Shown here in pieces: positions 17,668 to 25,913 of a stretch of DNA of 64,000 bases. Each line of letters starts with the position of its first letter. Within the stretch, counting starts at the first letter, position 1. The position numbers were made by a program, and so were the translations under genes. The notes below the pieces were generated by a model that saw only the letters and a list, made by a program, of their open reading frames with translations, was not told the DNA's origin and ran no database searches. Source of the stretch: Acinetobacter seifertii (GTDB lineage Bacteria; Pseudomonadota; Gammaproteobacteria; Pseudomonadales; Moraxellaceae); NCBI RefSeq assembly GCF_000368065.1, contig NZ_KB851200.1, positions 1,481,204-1,545,203 of the forward strand. Direction: 5' to 3'.

Positions 17668-18738
17668 ATGGTGAGTTTTGGATCACAAGTTGATTTTTCT
17701 CTACCTCATATCAAAATTCGTAGTTTAAATAAGTTTTACCAATCGCAGGGTCAAAAACTGCATGCTTTAAAAGAGATTAACCTTGATATTCCTCAAGGTA
17801 AGATTTTAGGCATTATTGGTAAAAGTGGTGCCGGAAAATCATCCCTACTCCGCACGTTAAATGGCTTAGAACAAGTAGATACAGGCAGTATTCATATTCA
17901 TCAACAAAACATTGCTGAATTGAGTCATTCCGAGCTTATTCAAACTCGCCAACGCATTGGAATGATTTTTCAACATTTCAATTTAATGTCTGCAAAAACA
18001 GTCTGGGAAAATGTGGCATTGCCCTTAAAAGTTTCCAACTACAACAAAGCAGATATCGATCAACGTGTAAATGAAGTTCTGGCACTCGTAGGTCTTGCAG
18101 ATAAGTCTGGTCATTATCCATCACAACTTTCAGGCGGACAAAAGCAACGTGTCGGTATTGCACGTGCACTTGTTCACCACCCAGAAATTTTACTGTGTGA
18201 TGAAGCCACCTCAGCACTTGATCCAGAAAGTACCGCTACTATTTTGGCTTTACTTAAAAAGATTAATCAGGAACTTGGTCTAACGATTGTACTCATCACA
18301 CACGAAATGCAGGTCATTCGAGAAATTTGTGATCAGGTCGTTGTGATTGACCAAGGTGAAATTGTAGAGGCTGGCCAAGTCTGGTCTGTATTTTCACGAC
18401 CAGAGCAACAAATTACTCAAGAATTGTTAAACCTTGAGCAGATCACTCTGCCTTTTAAAATCAGTCCTCTACCCGATGAAGATTCAACTCATATTATTGT
18501 AAAACTGAAATATGAAGCTGAAGCACATCAGGTTCCAGATATTCAAGAACTACTTGCCAGATTTAAAGCACCCGTCAATTTATATCAAAGTCAGGTCGAT
18601 ACCATTCAAGGCCATATTATTGGTTCACTTTTAGTCGGTATTCCTAACGTAGAAATTGATCTTTCATCTATACGACAAGATGCATCAACTACAATTGCAC
18701 AATTTGAGGTACTTGGCTATGCACGACCAGCTCATTGA
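17668..18738 (+). CDS. metN: Methionine-type ABC transporter ATP-binding protein
   Basis: 356 residues from the ATG at 17668, with AAGGAG seven bases upstream; the ATG at 17662 sits too close to that site. Walker A is GKSGAGKSS, the signature is LSGGQKQRVGIARAL, Walker B is LLCDEATSALD, and the H-loop is LITHEM. The C-terminal 80 residues form the NIL domain (IIVKLKYEAEAHQVPDI...GHIIGSLLVGIP) that binds methionine and inhibits transport in MetN. The NIL domain supports methionine-type regulation by cytosolic sulfur status. The end overlaps the metI start. Confidence 0.92.
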   Translation: MVSFGSQVDFSLPHIKIRSLNKFYQSQGQKLHALKEINLDIPQGKILGIIGKSGAGKSSLLRTLNGLEQVDTGSIHIHQQNIAELSHSELIQTRQRIGMIFQHFNLMSAKTVWENVALPLKVSNYNKADIDQRVNEVLALVGLADKSGHYPSQLSGGQKQRVGIARALVHHPEILLCDEATSALDPESTATILALLKKINQELGLTIVLITHEMQVIREICDQVVVIDQGEIVEAGQVWSVFSRPEQQITQELLNLEQITLPFKISPLPDEDSTHIIVKLKYEAEAHQVPDIQELLARFKAPVNLYQSQVDTIQGHIIGSLLVGIPNVEIDLSSIRQDASTTIAQFEVLGYARPAH

Positions 18739-19378
18739 TTTATTAATTACTGGAACTGTAGATACCTTACTCATGGTAGGTGCATCTGCGTTTATTGCTT
18801 TTTTAATTGGCTTACCGATTGCTGTTGTTTTAGTCAGCACTTCTGAGCACGGCATTCATCCTTCACAAAAGATTAATCAGGCTTTGGGTTGGGTCATTAA
18901 TATTACTCGTTCTGTGCCCTTTCTTATTTTAATGGTTGCACTTATTCCGCTTACTCGCTGGATTGTAGGTACAAGTTATGGCGTTTGGGCAGCCGTTGTT
19001 CCCTTAAGTATTGCGGCGATTCCCTTCTTTGCGCGTATTGCAGAAGTCAGCTTACGCGAAGTCGATCAAGGTTTAATTGAAGCTGCACAAGCCATGGGTT
19101 GTAACCGTAAACAAATTATTTGGCATGTGCTTTTACCAGAGGCTTTGCCGGGTATTGTGGCGGGCTTTACCGTGACTATTGTGACTATGATTAACTCATC
19201 AGCAATTGCAGGTGCTATTGGTGCAGGTGGCTTAGGAGACATCGCATATCGTTATGGTTATCAACGTTTTGATATGCAAATTATGTTAGCTGTAATTTTA
19301 GTGCTCATTATTTTAGTCATGCTGGTACAAGCGACTGGTGATGCATTAGCCCAGCAACTTGATAAACGTAAAGTTTAA
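18719..19378 (+). CDS. metI: Methionine-type ABC transporter permease
   Basis: 219 residues from the ATG at 18719, overlapping metN by 20 bp in another frame. It has about five membrane helices and an EAA-type loop (VSLREVDQGLIEAAQAMGCNRKQIIWHVLLPEALPG), typical of MetI. As a homodimer with MetN it imports the ligand delivered by the two MetQ-like proteins. It is the last gene of the cluster and is followed by a hairpin terminator, so the cluster from 12105 to 19378 looks like one transcript. Confidence 0.92.
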   Translation: MHDQLIDLLITGTVDTLLMVGASAFIAFLIGLPIAVVLVSTSEHGIHPSQKINQALGWVINITRSVPFLILMVALIPLTRWIVGTSYGVWAAVVPLSIAAIPFFARIAEVSLREVDQGLIEAAQAMGCNRKQIIWHVLLPEALPGIVAGFTVTIVTMINSSAIAGAIGAGGLGDIAYRYGYQRFDMQIMLAVILVLIILVMLVQATGDALAQQLDKRKV

Positions 19379-19398
19379 AAGCAATACAACCCCGCTCT

Positions 19399-19421
19399 AG
19401 CCATGACTTTGTCATGGCTTT
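19399..19421 (+). terminator. Terminator of the sulfur cluster
   Basis: AGCCATGAC and GTCATGGCT form a 9-bp stem with a TTT loop. The T run after it is short, so strength is uncertain. Confidence 0.65.
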
Positions 19422-19471
19422 CATGTAAAATCAGCGACAATTTTTAATTTACACATTTGTGAGTGGTTTTC

Positions 19472-20563
19472 ATGGGTTTTAATTGCGGTATTGTTGGTCT
19501 GCCAAACGTAGGGAAATCTACCCTTTTCAATGCATTAACGAAAGCAGCGATTGCAGCGGAAAACTTCCCTTTCTGTACCATTGAACCAAACACAGGTATT
19601 GTTCCTGTACCAGATCCACGTTTAGACAAACTTGCTGCGATTGTTAAACCACAGCGTATTTTGCCAACTACAATGGAATTTGTGGACATTGCAGGTCTTG
19701 TTGCTGGTGCATCAAAAGGTGAAGGCTTGGGTAACCAGTTCCTTGCTAACATCCGTGAAACTGATGCGATTGCTCATGTTGTACGTTGTTTCGAAGATGA
19801 AAACGTAATTCACGTAAATGGTAAAATTGATCCATTAGACGACATCGCAACCATCAATACTGAACTTGCGCTTGCCGATCTTGAAACTGTTGCCAAAGCA
19901 ATTTTACGTTTAACTAAAGTTGCTAAAGGCGGTGACAAAGAAGCTGTAGCAACTAAAGCAGTTTTAGAAAAAATCCAACCTTTACTTGACGAAGGTAAAC
20001 CAGCTCGTGCAGCTGATTTATCTGATGACGAGCGTAAATTAGTTCGTGGTTTTGGTTTAATGACTTTAAAACCAACCATGTATATTGCAAACGTTGCAGA
20101 AGATGGTTTTGAAAACAACCCACACTTAGACGCAGTTAAAAAACTTGCGGCTGAAGAAAACGCTATCGTTGTTCCTCTTTGCAACCAGATTGAAGCTGAA
20201 ATTTCATTATTAGAAGATGAAGATCGTGCTGAATTCTTAGAAGCAATGGGTATGGAAGAACCAGGCTTAAACGTGGTTATTCGTGCCGGTTATGCGCTTT
20301 TAGGTTTACAAACTTATTTCACTGCTGGTGTACAAGAAGTACGTGCTTGGACAGTAAAAGTTGGTGCAACCGCTCCTCAAGCAGCTGGTGTGATTCATAC
20401 CGACTTCGAAAAAGGCTTTATCCGTGCTGAAGTTGTTGCATACGATGACTTTGTACAATACAACGGTGAAAACGGCGCTAAAGAAGCTGGTAAATGGCGT
20501 TTAGAAGGTAAAACTTACGTTGTTCAAGACGGCGATGTAATGCACTTCCGTTTTAACGTTTAA
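19472..20563 (+). CDS. ychF: Redox-regulated ATPase YchF (OLA1 family)
   Basis: 363 residues from the ATG at 19472, matching the universal start [21 protein letters not shown], with the P-loop at GLPNVGKST. The G3-equivalent is [19 protein letters not shown], and the C-terminal TGS domain ends HFRFNV. YchF is an Obg-related protein that prefers ATP and associates with ribosomes; it affects stress responses. It commonly follows pth, but here it follows metI. The start at 19463 would add three residues and is not favoured. Confidence 0.95.
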   Translation: MGFNCGIVGLPNVGKSTLFNALTKAAIAAENFPFCTIEPNTGIVPVPDPRLDKLAAIVKPQRILPTTMEFVDIAGLVAGASKGEGLGNQFLANIRETDAIAHVVRCFEDENVIHVNGKIDPLDDIATINTELALADLETVAKAILRLTKVAKGGDKEAVATKAVLEKIQPLLDEGKPARAADLSDDERKLVRGFGLMTLKPTMYIANVAEDGFENNPHLDAVKKLAAEENAIVVPLCNQIEAEISLLEDEDRAEFLEAMGMEEPGLNVVIRAGYALLGLQTYFTAGVQEVRAWTVKVGATAPQAAGVIHTDFEKGFIRAEVVAYDDFVQYNGENGAKEAGKWRLEGKTYVVQDGDVMHFRFNV

Positions 20564-20572
20564 GTTAAAGCT

Positions 20573-20603
20573 AAAAAAGCCCCAATATATTGGGGCTTTT
20601 TTA
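20573..20603. terminator. Terminator between ychF and the Mpo1-like gene
   Basis: AAAAAAGCCCC and GGGGCTTTTTT flank an AATATATT loop. It suits both convergent genes. Confidence 0.92.
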
Positions 20604-20606
20604 TTG

Positions 20607-21128
20607 TTAATGACTTAAATCCATCGTCTCTCGTTTACTGCGTGCCTCTTGTAAAATACGCTCATGCAAAGGCTTTCTAAAACCCAGCATAAATATAAAT
20701 TCTGCCAATACAAATAACGGCCCTATCGCGAGTCCAATCACATCATCAACAAAAGCAGGTTTTTTCTTTTCAAAATAATGTCCTACAAACTGAAACACCC
20801 ATCCCACCACAAAGAAACCAATACTTGCAGCCAACCATTGTCCTAAAGAAAGCTCAGCAATTTGACTCGCCAGTGGATACACAGCAACTAAAATAATTAG
20901 CATGAGTAAACCAAATACTTTATCTAAAATAAAGTAATAGATCGTACTAACTGCAATCAGCACCATAGCTAAAGTCAGTTTAAAACTGCCAATATCAACT
21001 CCAGCTCTCACTGTTAAACATAAAATTGAAAATACAATAAGTGGAATACCAACAAAATGCGTCAAAATATTTTGATGGTTTAAATGATAAGCCGCATATT
21101 TGCTAAGCTGTTGCTCCAGATTTGTCAT
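20607..21128 (-). CDS. Mpo1-like (DUF962) membrane protein
   Basis: 173 residues from the ATG at 21128, preceded by AGGGA; an ATG six codons upstream is weaker. It has four to five hydrophobic helices. The conserved start YAAYHLNHQNILTHFVGIPLIVFS (His pairs) and the block FQFVGHYFEKKKPAF are hallmarks of this family. Yeast Mpo1 is an iron-dependent dioxygenase that shortens 2-hydroxy fatty acids, and the His residues match its metal ligands. The role of the bacterial members is not known. Confidence 0.88.
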   Translation of the reverse strand: MTNLEQQLSKYAAYHLNHQNILTHFVGIPLIVFSILCLTVRAGVDIGSFKLTLAMVLIAVSTIYYFILDKVFGLLMLIILVAVYPLASQIAELSLGQWLAASIGFFVVGWVFQFVGHYFEKKKPAFVDDVIGLAIGPLFVLAEFIFMLGFRKPLHERILQEARSKRETMDLSH

Positions 21129-21219
21129 GAGTGATTCCCTATTCATCTATCTATAGTCATACTGTACAAATAAGGAAAACTTAAAGTTGTCAGCTATTTG
21201 ACAAAGTAATGATTTTTTC

Positions 21220-21927
21220 ATGGATGGGCTGATATTGGATCTTATTTATATTAATCGACTAAGAGAAAATACATGGTTTAGTTTGCTTCCGGAAGCATTC
21301 CAAAACTTTATTCTAGAGCATGGTAAGCAAATTACTTTTGAAAAAAATAGTTATGTGTTCCGCGCTCAAGATATCTTTGATGGCATTTACACTGTGCTTG
21401 AAGGCTCAATTAGCTTGGGTTATGTCGATGTAAATGGTAATGAAGCTCTTTCTGCAATTGCTGAGCCAATTATGTGGTTTGGTGAAATATCCCTGATTGA
21501 CCATGAACCACGTTCACATGATGCCATTGCCTTGAAAAAAAGTACCGTTCTACATATTCCTGCCAAACCATTAAATCAATTACTCAAAGACAATCCGTAT
21601 TATTGGTACTACTTTGCTCGTTTAACCAGTCAAAAACTCAGATATGTTTTTTTAGAACAGATTGCTATACAAACACGCAGTATTTCTCAAAGACTTGCTC
21701 AACGTCTTTTGTTTATTTTGGAAGGTTATGGTAATCACATTCTTATACAAGAAAGACAAATTCATATTTCTCAAGAACAATTAGCAAATATGCTCACTAC
21801 CTCAAGACAGACTGTTAATCATGAGTTAAACTTATTAGAAAAGCAGAATATTATTAAAATTGCGTTCAGAAAAATTGAAATTTTAGACATAGAAAAGTTA
21901 AATTTAATCGCAAAATCTACTAGTTAA
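21220..21927 (+). CDS. Crp/Fnr family transcriptional regulator
   Basis: 235 residues. An N-terminal cyclic-nucleotide-binding-type beta-roll (about residues 20-125, GIYTVLEGSISLGYV and MWFGEISLIDHEPRSHDA) is joined by a long helix to a C-terminal winged helix (about 160-225, HISQEQLANMLTTSRQTVNHELNLLEKQNII). No Fnr-type cysteine cluster is present, so oxygen sensing by a 4Fe-4S centre is unlikely. It is divergent from the Mpo1-like gene with only about 90 bp between, so shared control is possible. The ligand is unknown. Confidence 0.87.
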   Translation: MDGLILDLIYINRLRENTWFSLLPEAFQNFILEHGKQITFEKNSYVFRAQDIFDGIYTVLEGSISLGYVDVNGNEALSAIAEPIMWFGEISLIDHEPRSHDAIALKKSTVLHIPAKPLNQLLKDNPYYWYYFARLTSQKLRYVFLEQIAIQTRSISQRLAQRLLFILEGYGNHILIQERQIHISQEQLANMLTTSRQTVNHELNLLEKQNIIKIAFRKIEILDIEKLNLIAKSTS

Positions 21928-22098
21928 ATAGATTAAAAAAATCTATATAATAAAAACTTAAAATTAAATTAAAAAATTAGATAACACTGCAAAATAAAAC
22001 ATTGTTCAAACTCTATTTCACAAAATAAATATTCCAAAACAGAATTTTTCATCTTACACTCGAACTGAGCAATAATACTCAACAAGGCGCTGATTAAC

Positions 22099-22395
22099 AT
22101 GAAAAAATTATCAACAATTCTTACAGCTGGCGTATTGGCAATGTTAAGTGTTTCGGCATTTGCATGTCCAAAAGGAACTCAACTCCAAGGAGGAACTGGA
22201 CCACATCATAAAGGCGGTAAATGTGTTGCTATGAGCGGCAAAACGACTGCTAAAAAAGAAGCTAAGAAAGATATGAATGAGAAGAAACATGCTGCTATGA
22301 CTAGCGCGACTAACGCTAAACAAGAAGCAAATCAAGCTACTCATCAAATGAAACAAGATGCTGTAAAAACTGCAAACACTGCTAAGAAACCATAA
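22099..22395 (+). CDS. Small secreted Lys/Ala-rich protein of unknown function
   Basis: 98 residues. It has a classical signal peptide (KKLSTILTAGVLAMLSVSAFA, cut before CPKG) and then a short Cys-containing loop (CPKGTQLQGG...GGKC, two Cys that could pair) followed by a low-complexity, strongly basic helix rich in Lys, Ala, Thr and Met. I do not recognise a family. The mature protein is about 77 residues and periplasmic or outer-surface. A strong terminator follows, so it is a stand-alone unit. Confidence 0.75.
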   Translation: MKKLSTILTAGVLAMLSVSAFACPKGTQLQGGTGPHHKGGKCVAMSGKTTAKKEAKKDMNEKKHAAMTSATNAKQEANQATHQMKQDAVKTANTAKKP

Positions 22396-22416
22396 TTAAT
22401 ATTAATTTATGTGTTA

Positions 22417-22447
22417 AAAAAGCGAGATTTTAAATCTCGCTTTTTTA
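22417..22447. terminator. Terminator after the small secreted protein gene
   Basis: AAGCGAGATT and AATCTCGCTT form a perfect stem flanked by A and T tracts, so it can serve both convergent genes. Confidence 0.92.
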
Positions 22448-22456
22448 TTACTACCA

Positions 22457-22924
22457 TTATTTCGGAGATGTATTTCCTAAATTTGGGTTATCAATTGCTT
22501 CCTTACACTGCTGTTTATCACGTTCGTAGTCTGTTTGTTTTTGAGCAACTGTTTTTTCATTTTCCAGTGTTTCTCGTGCCCATACATCTAGACTAGTTAA
22601 GGCTTTTCGGCAAAGTGCATATTTTCCTTCAGTTACCGAATCTGTCATTTTTACGTTAATACGCCAGTCCGTACTCAGCTGACGTAGTGGTTTGCGAACC
22701 TTATCATTTATCTGATTAAGCTGTTTTCCATAAACTAAAGGGTCAACAGAGTTAATTAATGTCCATGCCTTTTTCGCATAGACCGTTGCATCATTAGTTA
22801 ATTTCGGCGCTGGTTTAATTTCAACTTTTTTATCTGGGTTATGTCCATCATCACAACCCTGCAATATAAATGCGCTTGCACTCAGGATGGCGATATAAAC
22901 TAAATGAGTCTTTGATTTGAACAT
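22457..22924 (-). CDS. Hypothetical lipoprotein
   Basis: 155 residues from the ATG at 22924. The N-terminus is a lipoprotein signal (KTHLVYIAILSASAFILQGC, lipobox LQGC), so the mature protein begins at Cys about residue 23. An ATG 20 codons upstream would place the signal internally and is rejected. The rest is helical and charged, with no domain that I recognise. It diverges from azlC, about 100 bp apart. Confidence 0.8.
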   Translation of the reverse strand: MFKSKTHLVYIAILSASAFILQGCDDGHNPDKKVEIKPAPKLTNDATVYAKKAWTLINSVDPLVYGKQLNQINDKVRKPLRQLSTDWRINVKMTDSVTEGKYALCRKALTSLDVWARETLENEKTVAQKQTDYERDKQQCKEAIDNPNLGNTSPK

Positions 22925-23025
22925 ATCAAACTGCCGAATTAAACATTTCGGCACTATGCTATTAAATTCGGCTACAATACTCAATCTTTCAAGTTTTTAT
23001 AATTGTTTTACAGCCAAGGTGTATC

Positions 23026-23757
23026 GTGTCGAATCAACAACAGATGGCTGCTCAAAAAGCAACTTTTTGGCAAGGTGCCAAAGATAGCCAAGCCATCGTA
23101 CTCACCTATTTACCTGTTTCTTTTGCCTTTGGCGTTTCTGCATCTCAATTTGGTTTCAGTCCTTGGGAAGCATTTTTTCTTTCTTGTTCAATGTATGCTG
23201 GTGCAAGCCAATTTCTTGTGGTTGCGCTTTTGGCTAGTGGTTCATCTATTTGGTTAACGGCGCTAACAGTCATTGCACTAGATATTCGCCATGTACTCTA
23301 TGGCCCAGCACTGTATAACTTAATTCCCAATAAATTAAATCTAAAAAAGACGGCTGTTTGGGCTTGGGGGCTTACAGATGAAGTTTTTGCCAGTGGAATG
23401 ATTCAACTTTCGCAACGTAAACAGCAGTGGTCTGAATCTTGGATGTTAGGCTTAAGTCTGTTCAGCTGGATGTCTTGGGCAACTGGTTCATTGTTAGGTG
23501 GCTTATTTGCAGATCAAGTCGCCCATCTTCCAAAATTTTTACAAGCAGCTTTAGACTTTTTACTACCCGCTTTATTTTTAAGCTTTTTGCTCGCAGCTTT
23601 TGAGCGCAAACATACTTTAGTCGTTGCAGTATCTTTGGTCGTTTCAGCCTTGGCATGTTATTGGATTAACTTATCAGCAGCTATTTTTATTGGTATTTTT
23701 TCAGGCATTTTAGCTGGTTTATTTAGGCTCTACGGATTATCTGGTGGAATTCAATAA
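23026..23757 (+). CDS. azlC: AzlC family branched-chain amino acid exporter subunit, C-terminus replaced by IS sequence
   Basis: The GTG at 23026 (AAGG upstream) opens a 243-residue membrane protein with AzlC signatures (YLPVSFAFGVSASQFGFSPWEAFFLS, SMYAGASQF, LDIRHVLYGPAL). AzlC with AzlD exports branched-chain amino acids and analogues. An ISL3-family element has inserted eight codons before the natural end: from 23726 the frame reads the element and stops at 23757. Removing the insert restores an end of ...AGLFKHYVLKQHEEVEA, a 246-residue protein whose stop (27890-27892) is one base before azlD. Only the cytoplasmic tail has changed, so AzlC may still work, but azlD is now 4.1 kb away. Confidence 0.93.
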   Translation: MSNQQQMAAQKATFWQGAKDSQAIVLTYLPVSFAFGVSASQFGFSPWEAFFLSCSMYAGASQFLVVALLASGSSIWLTALTVIALDIRHVLYGPALYNLIPNKLNLKKTAVWAWGLTDEVFASGMIQLSQRKQQWSESWMLGLSLFSWMSWATGSLLGGLFADQVAHLPKFLQAALDFLLPALFLSFLLAAFERKHTLVVAVSLVVSALACYWINLSAAIFIGIFSGILAGLFRLYGLSGGIQ

Positions 23758-23776
23758 TTCATAGATAACCTGTAAA

Positions 23777-23795
23777 ACGGAATAAGTGGTGGAAA
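23777..23795. repeat. Subterminal copy of the ISL3 inverted repeat
   Basis: This 19-bp sequence (ACGGAATAAGTGGTGGAAA) is identical, inverted, to 27819-27837 in the right end. It lies 51 bp inside the left tip, which itself matches the right end less well. It may be a second transposase-binding site or the trace of an older left end. Confidence 0.85.
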
Positions 23796-23797
23796 CT

Positions 23798-23832
23798 AAA
23801 AAAGCAAAGCCATCATTTAGACAGCTTTGCTC
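23798..23832 (-). terminator. Terminator of the antirepressor-like gene
   Basis: On the minus strand AGCAAAGC and GCTTTGCT form an 8-bp stem followed by six T residues, just after the stop of the leftward gene. Confidence 0.82.
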
Positions 23833-23841
23833 TCACTCAAT

Positions 23842-24630
23842 TTAAGCCCAACGATTAAATTCGTGGTGATCAATACCACATGGTTTACGTTCAACCAGAT
23901 TTAAACAATCACCCTGAAAAACCATTGGTAATTGTTTCTGTAAAGCTGTATTGAATTCCGATGTAGATTCTTTCATTTCATCAAGCAATTTGGTCAATAA
24001 TGATTGAGCATCTTCACGGTCTCGAAGTAGACGTTTAATTAACGCTTCCTCACATGCGTAACGAGCTTTTAGATACGGCTCAATGATACTAAGAATACGA
24101 TTAAACTCTTGTGCCAGTACTGGTAAGTGCTCAACTTCAAATTTCGCAGGACTCGGCACACCAGTCACATTACGAAGTGAATACCAAATAGCACTACTGA
24201 CAGATTGCTTCTGATCTAAATGACCTGCACAGCACCAAATTAAACGCTTAATGTTTAACATGTCATTATTGTTGATGTAGTTGCGTGGGGTAATAGGCTT
24301 AGGTGCTTCGTATTTACCTGTTTTACGGATTGATGGAAGAACCTCAGAAGTCACCCATTTCTTGAATTTCTTCGCTTCTGGCTTACGGCTTTTAAGGATT
24401 GCTGAGTAAAGTCCAGATTCATTGATAATCGTTAAATCCTGACTTCCAGAGGGGGTACGCAGATTGTGCGTACCCTTTTCATCGTCATCTAAAAAGCGAG
24501 TCATGTCACTTGCCATACGGTAATCTAATGCGCTTGCAACATCGGAAGCTACAAACCAAAGCTCACCATTTAGATCAATGATGCGGACGTTGTATTCATT
24601 GTGGAAAGTGAATTGTGTTAAACTTGTCAT
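23842..24630 (-). CDS. Phage antirepressor-like protein (BRO-N domain), IS passenger gene
   Basis: 262 residues, with a strong AAAGGAG ahead of the ATG at 24630. The N-terminal BRO-N/antirepressor domain (about residues 1-105) is recognisable from LNGELWFVASDVASALDY, INESGLYSAILKSRKPEAKKFKKWVTSEVLPSIRKTGKY. The C-terminal half (about 120-262) is helical, with a Cys pair (WCCAGH) and no family I can name. In phages such proteins lift repression or bind DNA to change host or phage gene expression. Finding one inside an ISL3 element, divergent from a small helix-turn-helix gene, suggests a control module for the element. It appears intact. Confidence 0.82.
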   Translation of the reverse strand: MTSLTQFTFHNEYNVRIIDLNGELWFVASDVASALDYRMASDMTRFLDDDEKGTHNLRTPSGSQDLTIINESGLYSAILKSRKPEAKKFKKWVTSEVLPSIRKTGKYEAPKPITPRNYINNNDMLNIKRLIWCCAGHLDQKQSVSSAIWYSLRNVTGVPSPAKFEVEHLPVLAQEFNRILSIIEPYLKARYACEEALIKRLLRDREDAQSLLTKLLDEMKESTSEFNTALQKQLPMVFQGDCLNLVERKPCGIDHHEFNRWA

Positions 24631-24656
24631 GTCTTTATCTCCTTTGGTTTAGACAC

Positions 24657-24694
24657 AAGCCCCTTGCCTGATTTCGACGTCTGCAAGGGGTTTT
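24657..24694. promoter_or_regulatory. Hairpin in the leader of the antirepressor-like gene
   Basis: CCCCTTGC (24660-24667) and GCAAGGGG (24683-24690) form an 8-bp stem. On the plus strand a T-rich run follows, so it could terminate rightward read-through; on the minus strand it lies in the untranslated leader. A second small hairpin (CAGGGC/GCCCTG) follows at about 24701-24718. Confidence 0.45.
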
Positions 24695-24760
24695 CTTTTT
24701 CAGGGCTTTTTGCCCTGATGGAGTCATCTTATTTAATATCTTTTGTTGTGTCAATTCTTT

Positions 24761-24809
24761 TTATTGTGCTATCACAAAAAATAGTAATTATCTTTTATTG
24801 TGCTACAAT
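24761..24809. promoter_or_regulatory. Operator-like repeats and -10 box in the IS passenger switch
   Basis: The palindrome TTGTG-CTAT-CACAA (24764-24777) and a direct repeat TTATTGTGCTA at 24761-24771 and 24795-24805 (34 bp apart) lie between the divergent passenger genes. TACAAT at 24804-24809 could be the -10 box for the helix-turn-helix gene. The layout resembles a phage early control region. Confidence 0.5.
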
Positions 24810-24837
24810 GTTCTAAAATTCAACTTGTGGTGCAGCA

Positions 24838-25074
24838 ATGGAAGTAAAGAATAATGTTGCCTGTTTACGTGTAAAGGCAGGCTTAACGGTTTATGAGCTA
24901 TCAAAGCGGTGTGGTTTTGTTAGCGGTAGCAGAGTTCTATCAAACTATGTGACAAGAGCTGAGCAGGGACATTCTGTCAAAGTTGATACAGCGTTATCTA
25001 TATACACCGAACTTAAAAATGCGGGTGTATGTGAGAAGTTTGAAGATGTCTTTTGGCTTTCTGACGAAGGATAG
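24838..25074 (+). CDS. Small helix-turn-helix regulator, IS passenger gene
   Basis: 78 residues. It reads as an XRE-like helix-turn-helix protein: VACLRVKAGLTVYELSKRCGF followed by VLSNYVTRAEQGHSVKVDTALSIYTEL, resembling a Cro/CI-type DNA-binding domain without a further domain. It is divergent from the antirepressor-like gene, across 207 bp that hold operator-like repeats, and ends eight bases before the transposase start, so it is probably co-transcribed with tnpA. A repressor of its own promoter and so of transposase expression is the natural inference. Confidence 0.7.
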   Translation: MEVKNNVACLRVKAGLTVYELSKRCGFVSGSRVLSNYVTRAEQGHSVKVDTALSIYTELKNAGVCEKFEDVFWLSDEG

Positions 25075-25595
25075 CTCTATTCATGACCGACATCCTAGAT
25101 CTTTCAAACTGGACAGTATTAGATGCCAAGCATGGTGATGAACTGATTATTGAGGCTGAATACACACGGTATCCTGATGCTTGCCCAAAATGTAATAGCT
25201 CAATCTATAAGCATGGAACTAAAACAGTTGCATACCGTGATGCCCCAGTTCGAGGTAAACCAGTTGTCATCCACGCCATTTTAAGGCGTTTTAGATGTCG
25301 TGATTGTCGTTTCACCTTTACTCAACCTACCAATGCAATGCATCCAGAAATGCGCATGACATGGCGCTGTGTTGAGCATATTCAAGATTACTGTTTACGT
25401 GACACATTCGTTAATGTCGGACACTACATAGGCTGTGACGATAAAACCATTCGCACAATTGCCAATAATTACATCGAATGCTTAAACAAAGCATATAAGC
25501 CCGATCTAGAAGGTTGGATTGGTATAGATGAAACGACTATCGATGTGAACCGTACCGGGTTTGTCGGAGACCACTTTTCTTGAGAGAATGTCCCG

Positions 25596-25913
25596 ATGAA
25601 AAAAGTAAAATACACCCCTGAAATCAGAGATAGAGCGGTTCAATTATTGATTGAATCCGAAAAAGATTATCCTTCTACTTGGGCTGCAATCACAGCAATT
25701 GCTCCCAAGATTGGCTGTACTCCTGAAACACTACGTTCCTGGCATCAGAAGCATTTGAATCAACAGAATCCAATTAAAGTACAGCAGCTTTCAGACCAAG
25801 AACGCATTAAACAACTTGAACGCGAAAATAAAGAACTGCAGCGAGCCAATGAAATTCTACGTAAAGCAGCTGCTTTTTTCGCCCAGGCGGAGCTCGACCG
25901 CCCACACAAATAA
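25596..25913 (+). CDS. IS3 family transposase OrfA
   Basis: 105 residues. It has a helix-turn-helix (VQLLIESEKDYPSTWAAITAIAPKIGCTPETLRSWHQKH) and a leucine-zipper-like coiled coil (LSDQERIKQLERENKELQRANEIL), both typical of OrfA. A run of six T followed by C (25874-25880) fits a -1 slippery site, and the -1 frame stays open from there to OrfB, so an OrfAB fusion transposase can be made. The stop overlaps the OrfB ATG (TAATG). Confidence 0.93.
   Translation: MKKVKYTPEIRDRAVQLLIESEKDYPSTWAAITAIAPKIGCTPETLRSWHQKHLNQQNPIKVQQLSDQERIKQLERENKELQRANEILRKAAAFFAQAELDRPHK

Noticed and set aside
19444..20184. Long antisense frames within ychF
   Set aside because: They are shadows of the conserved ychF frame, with no ribosome site or recognisable product.
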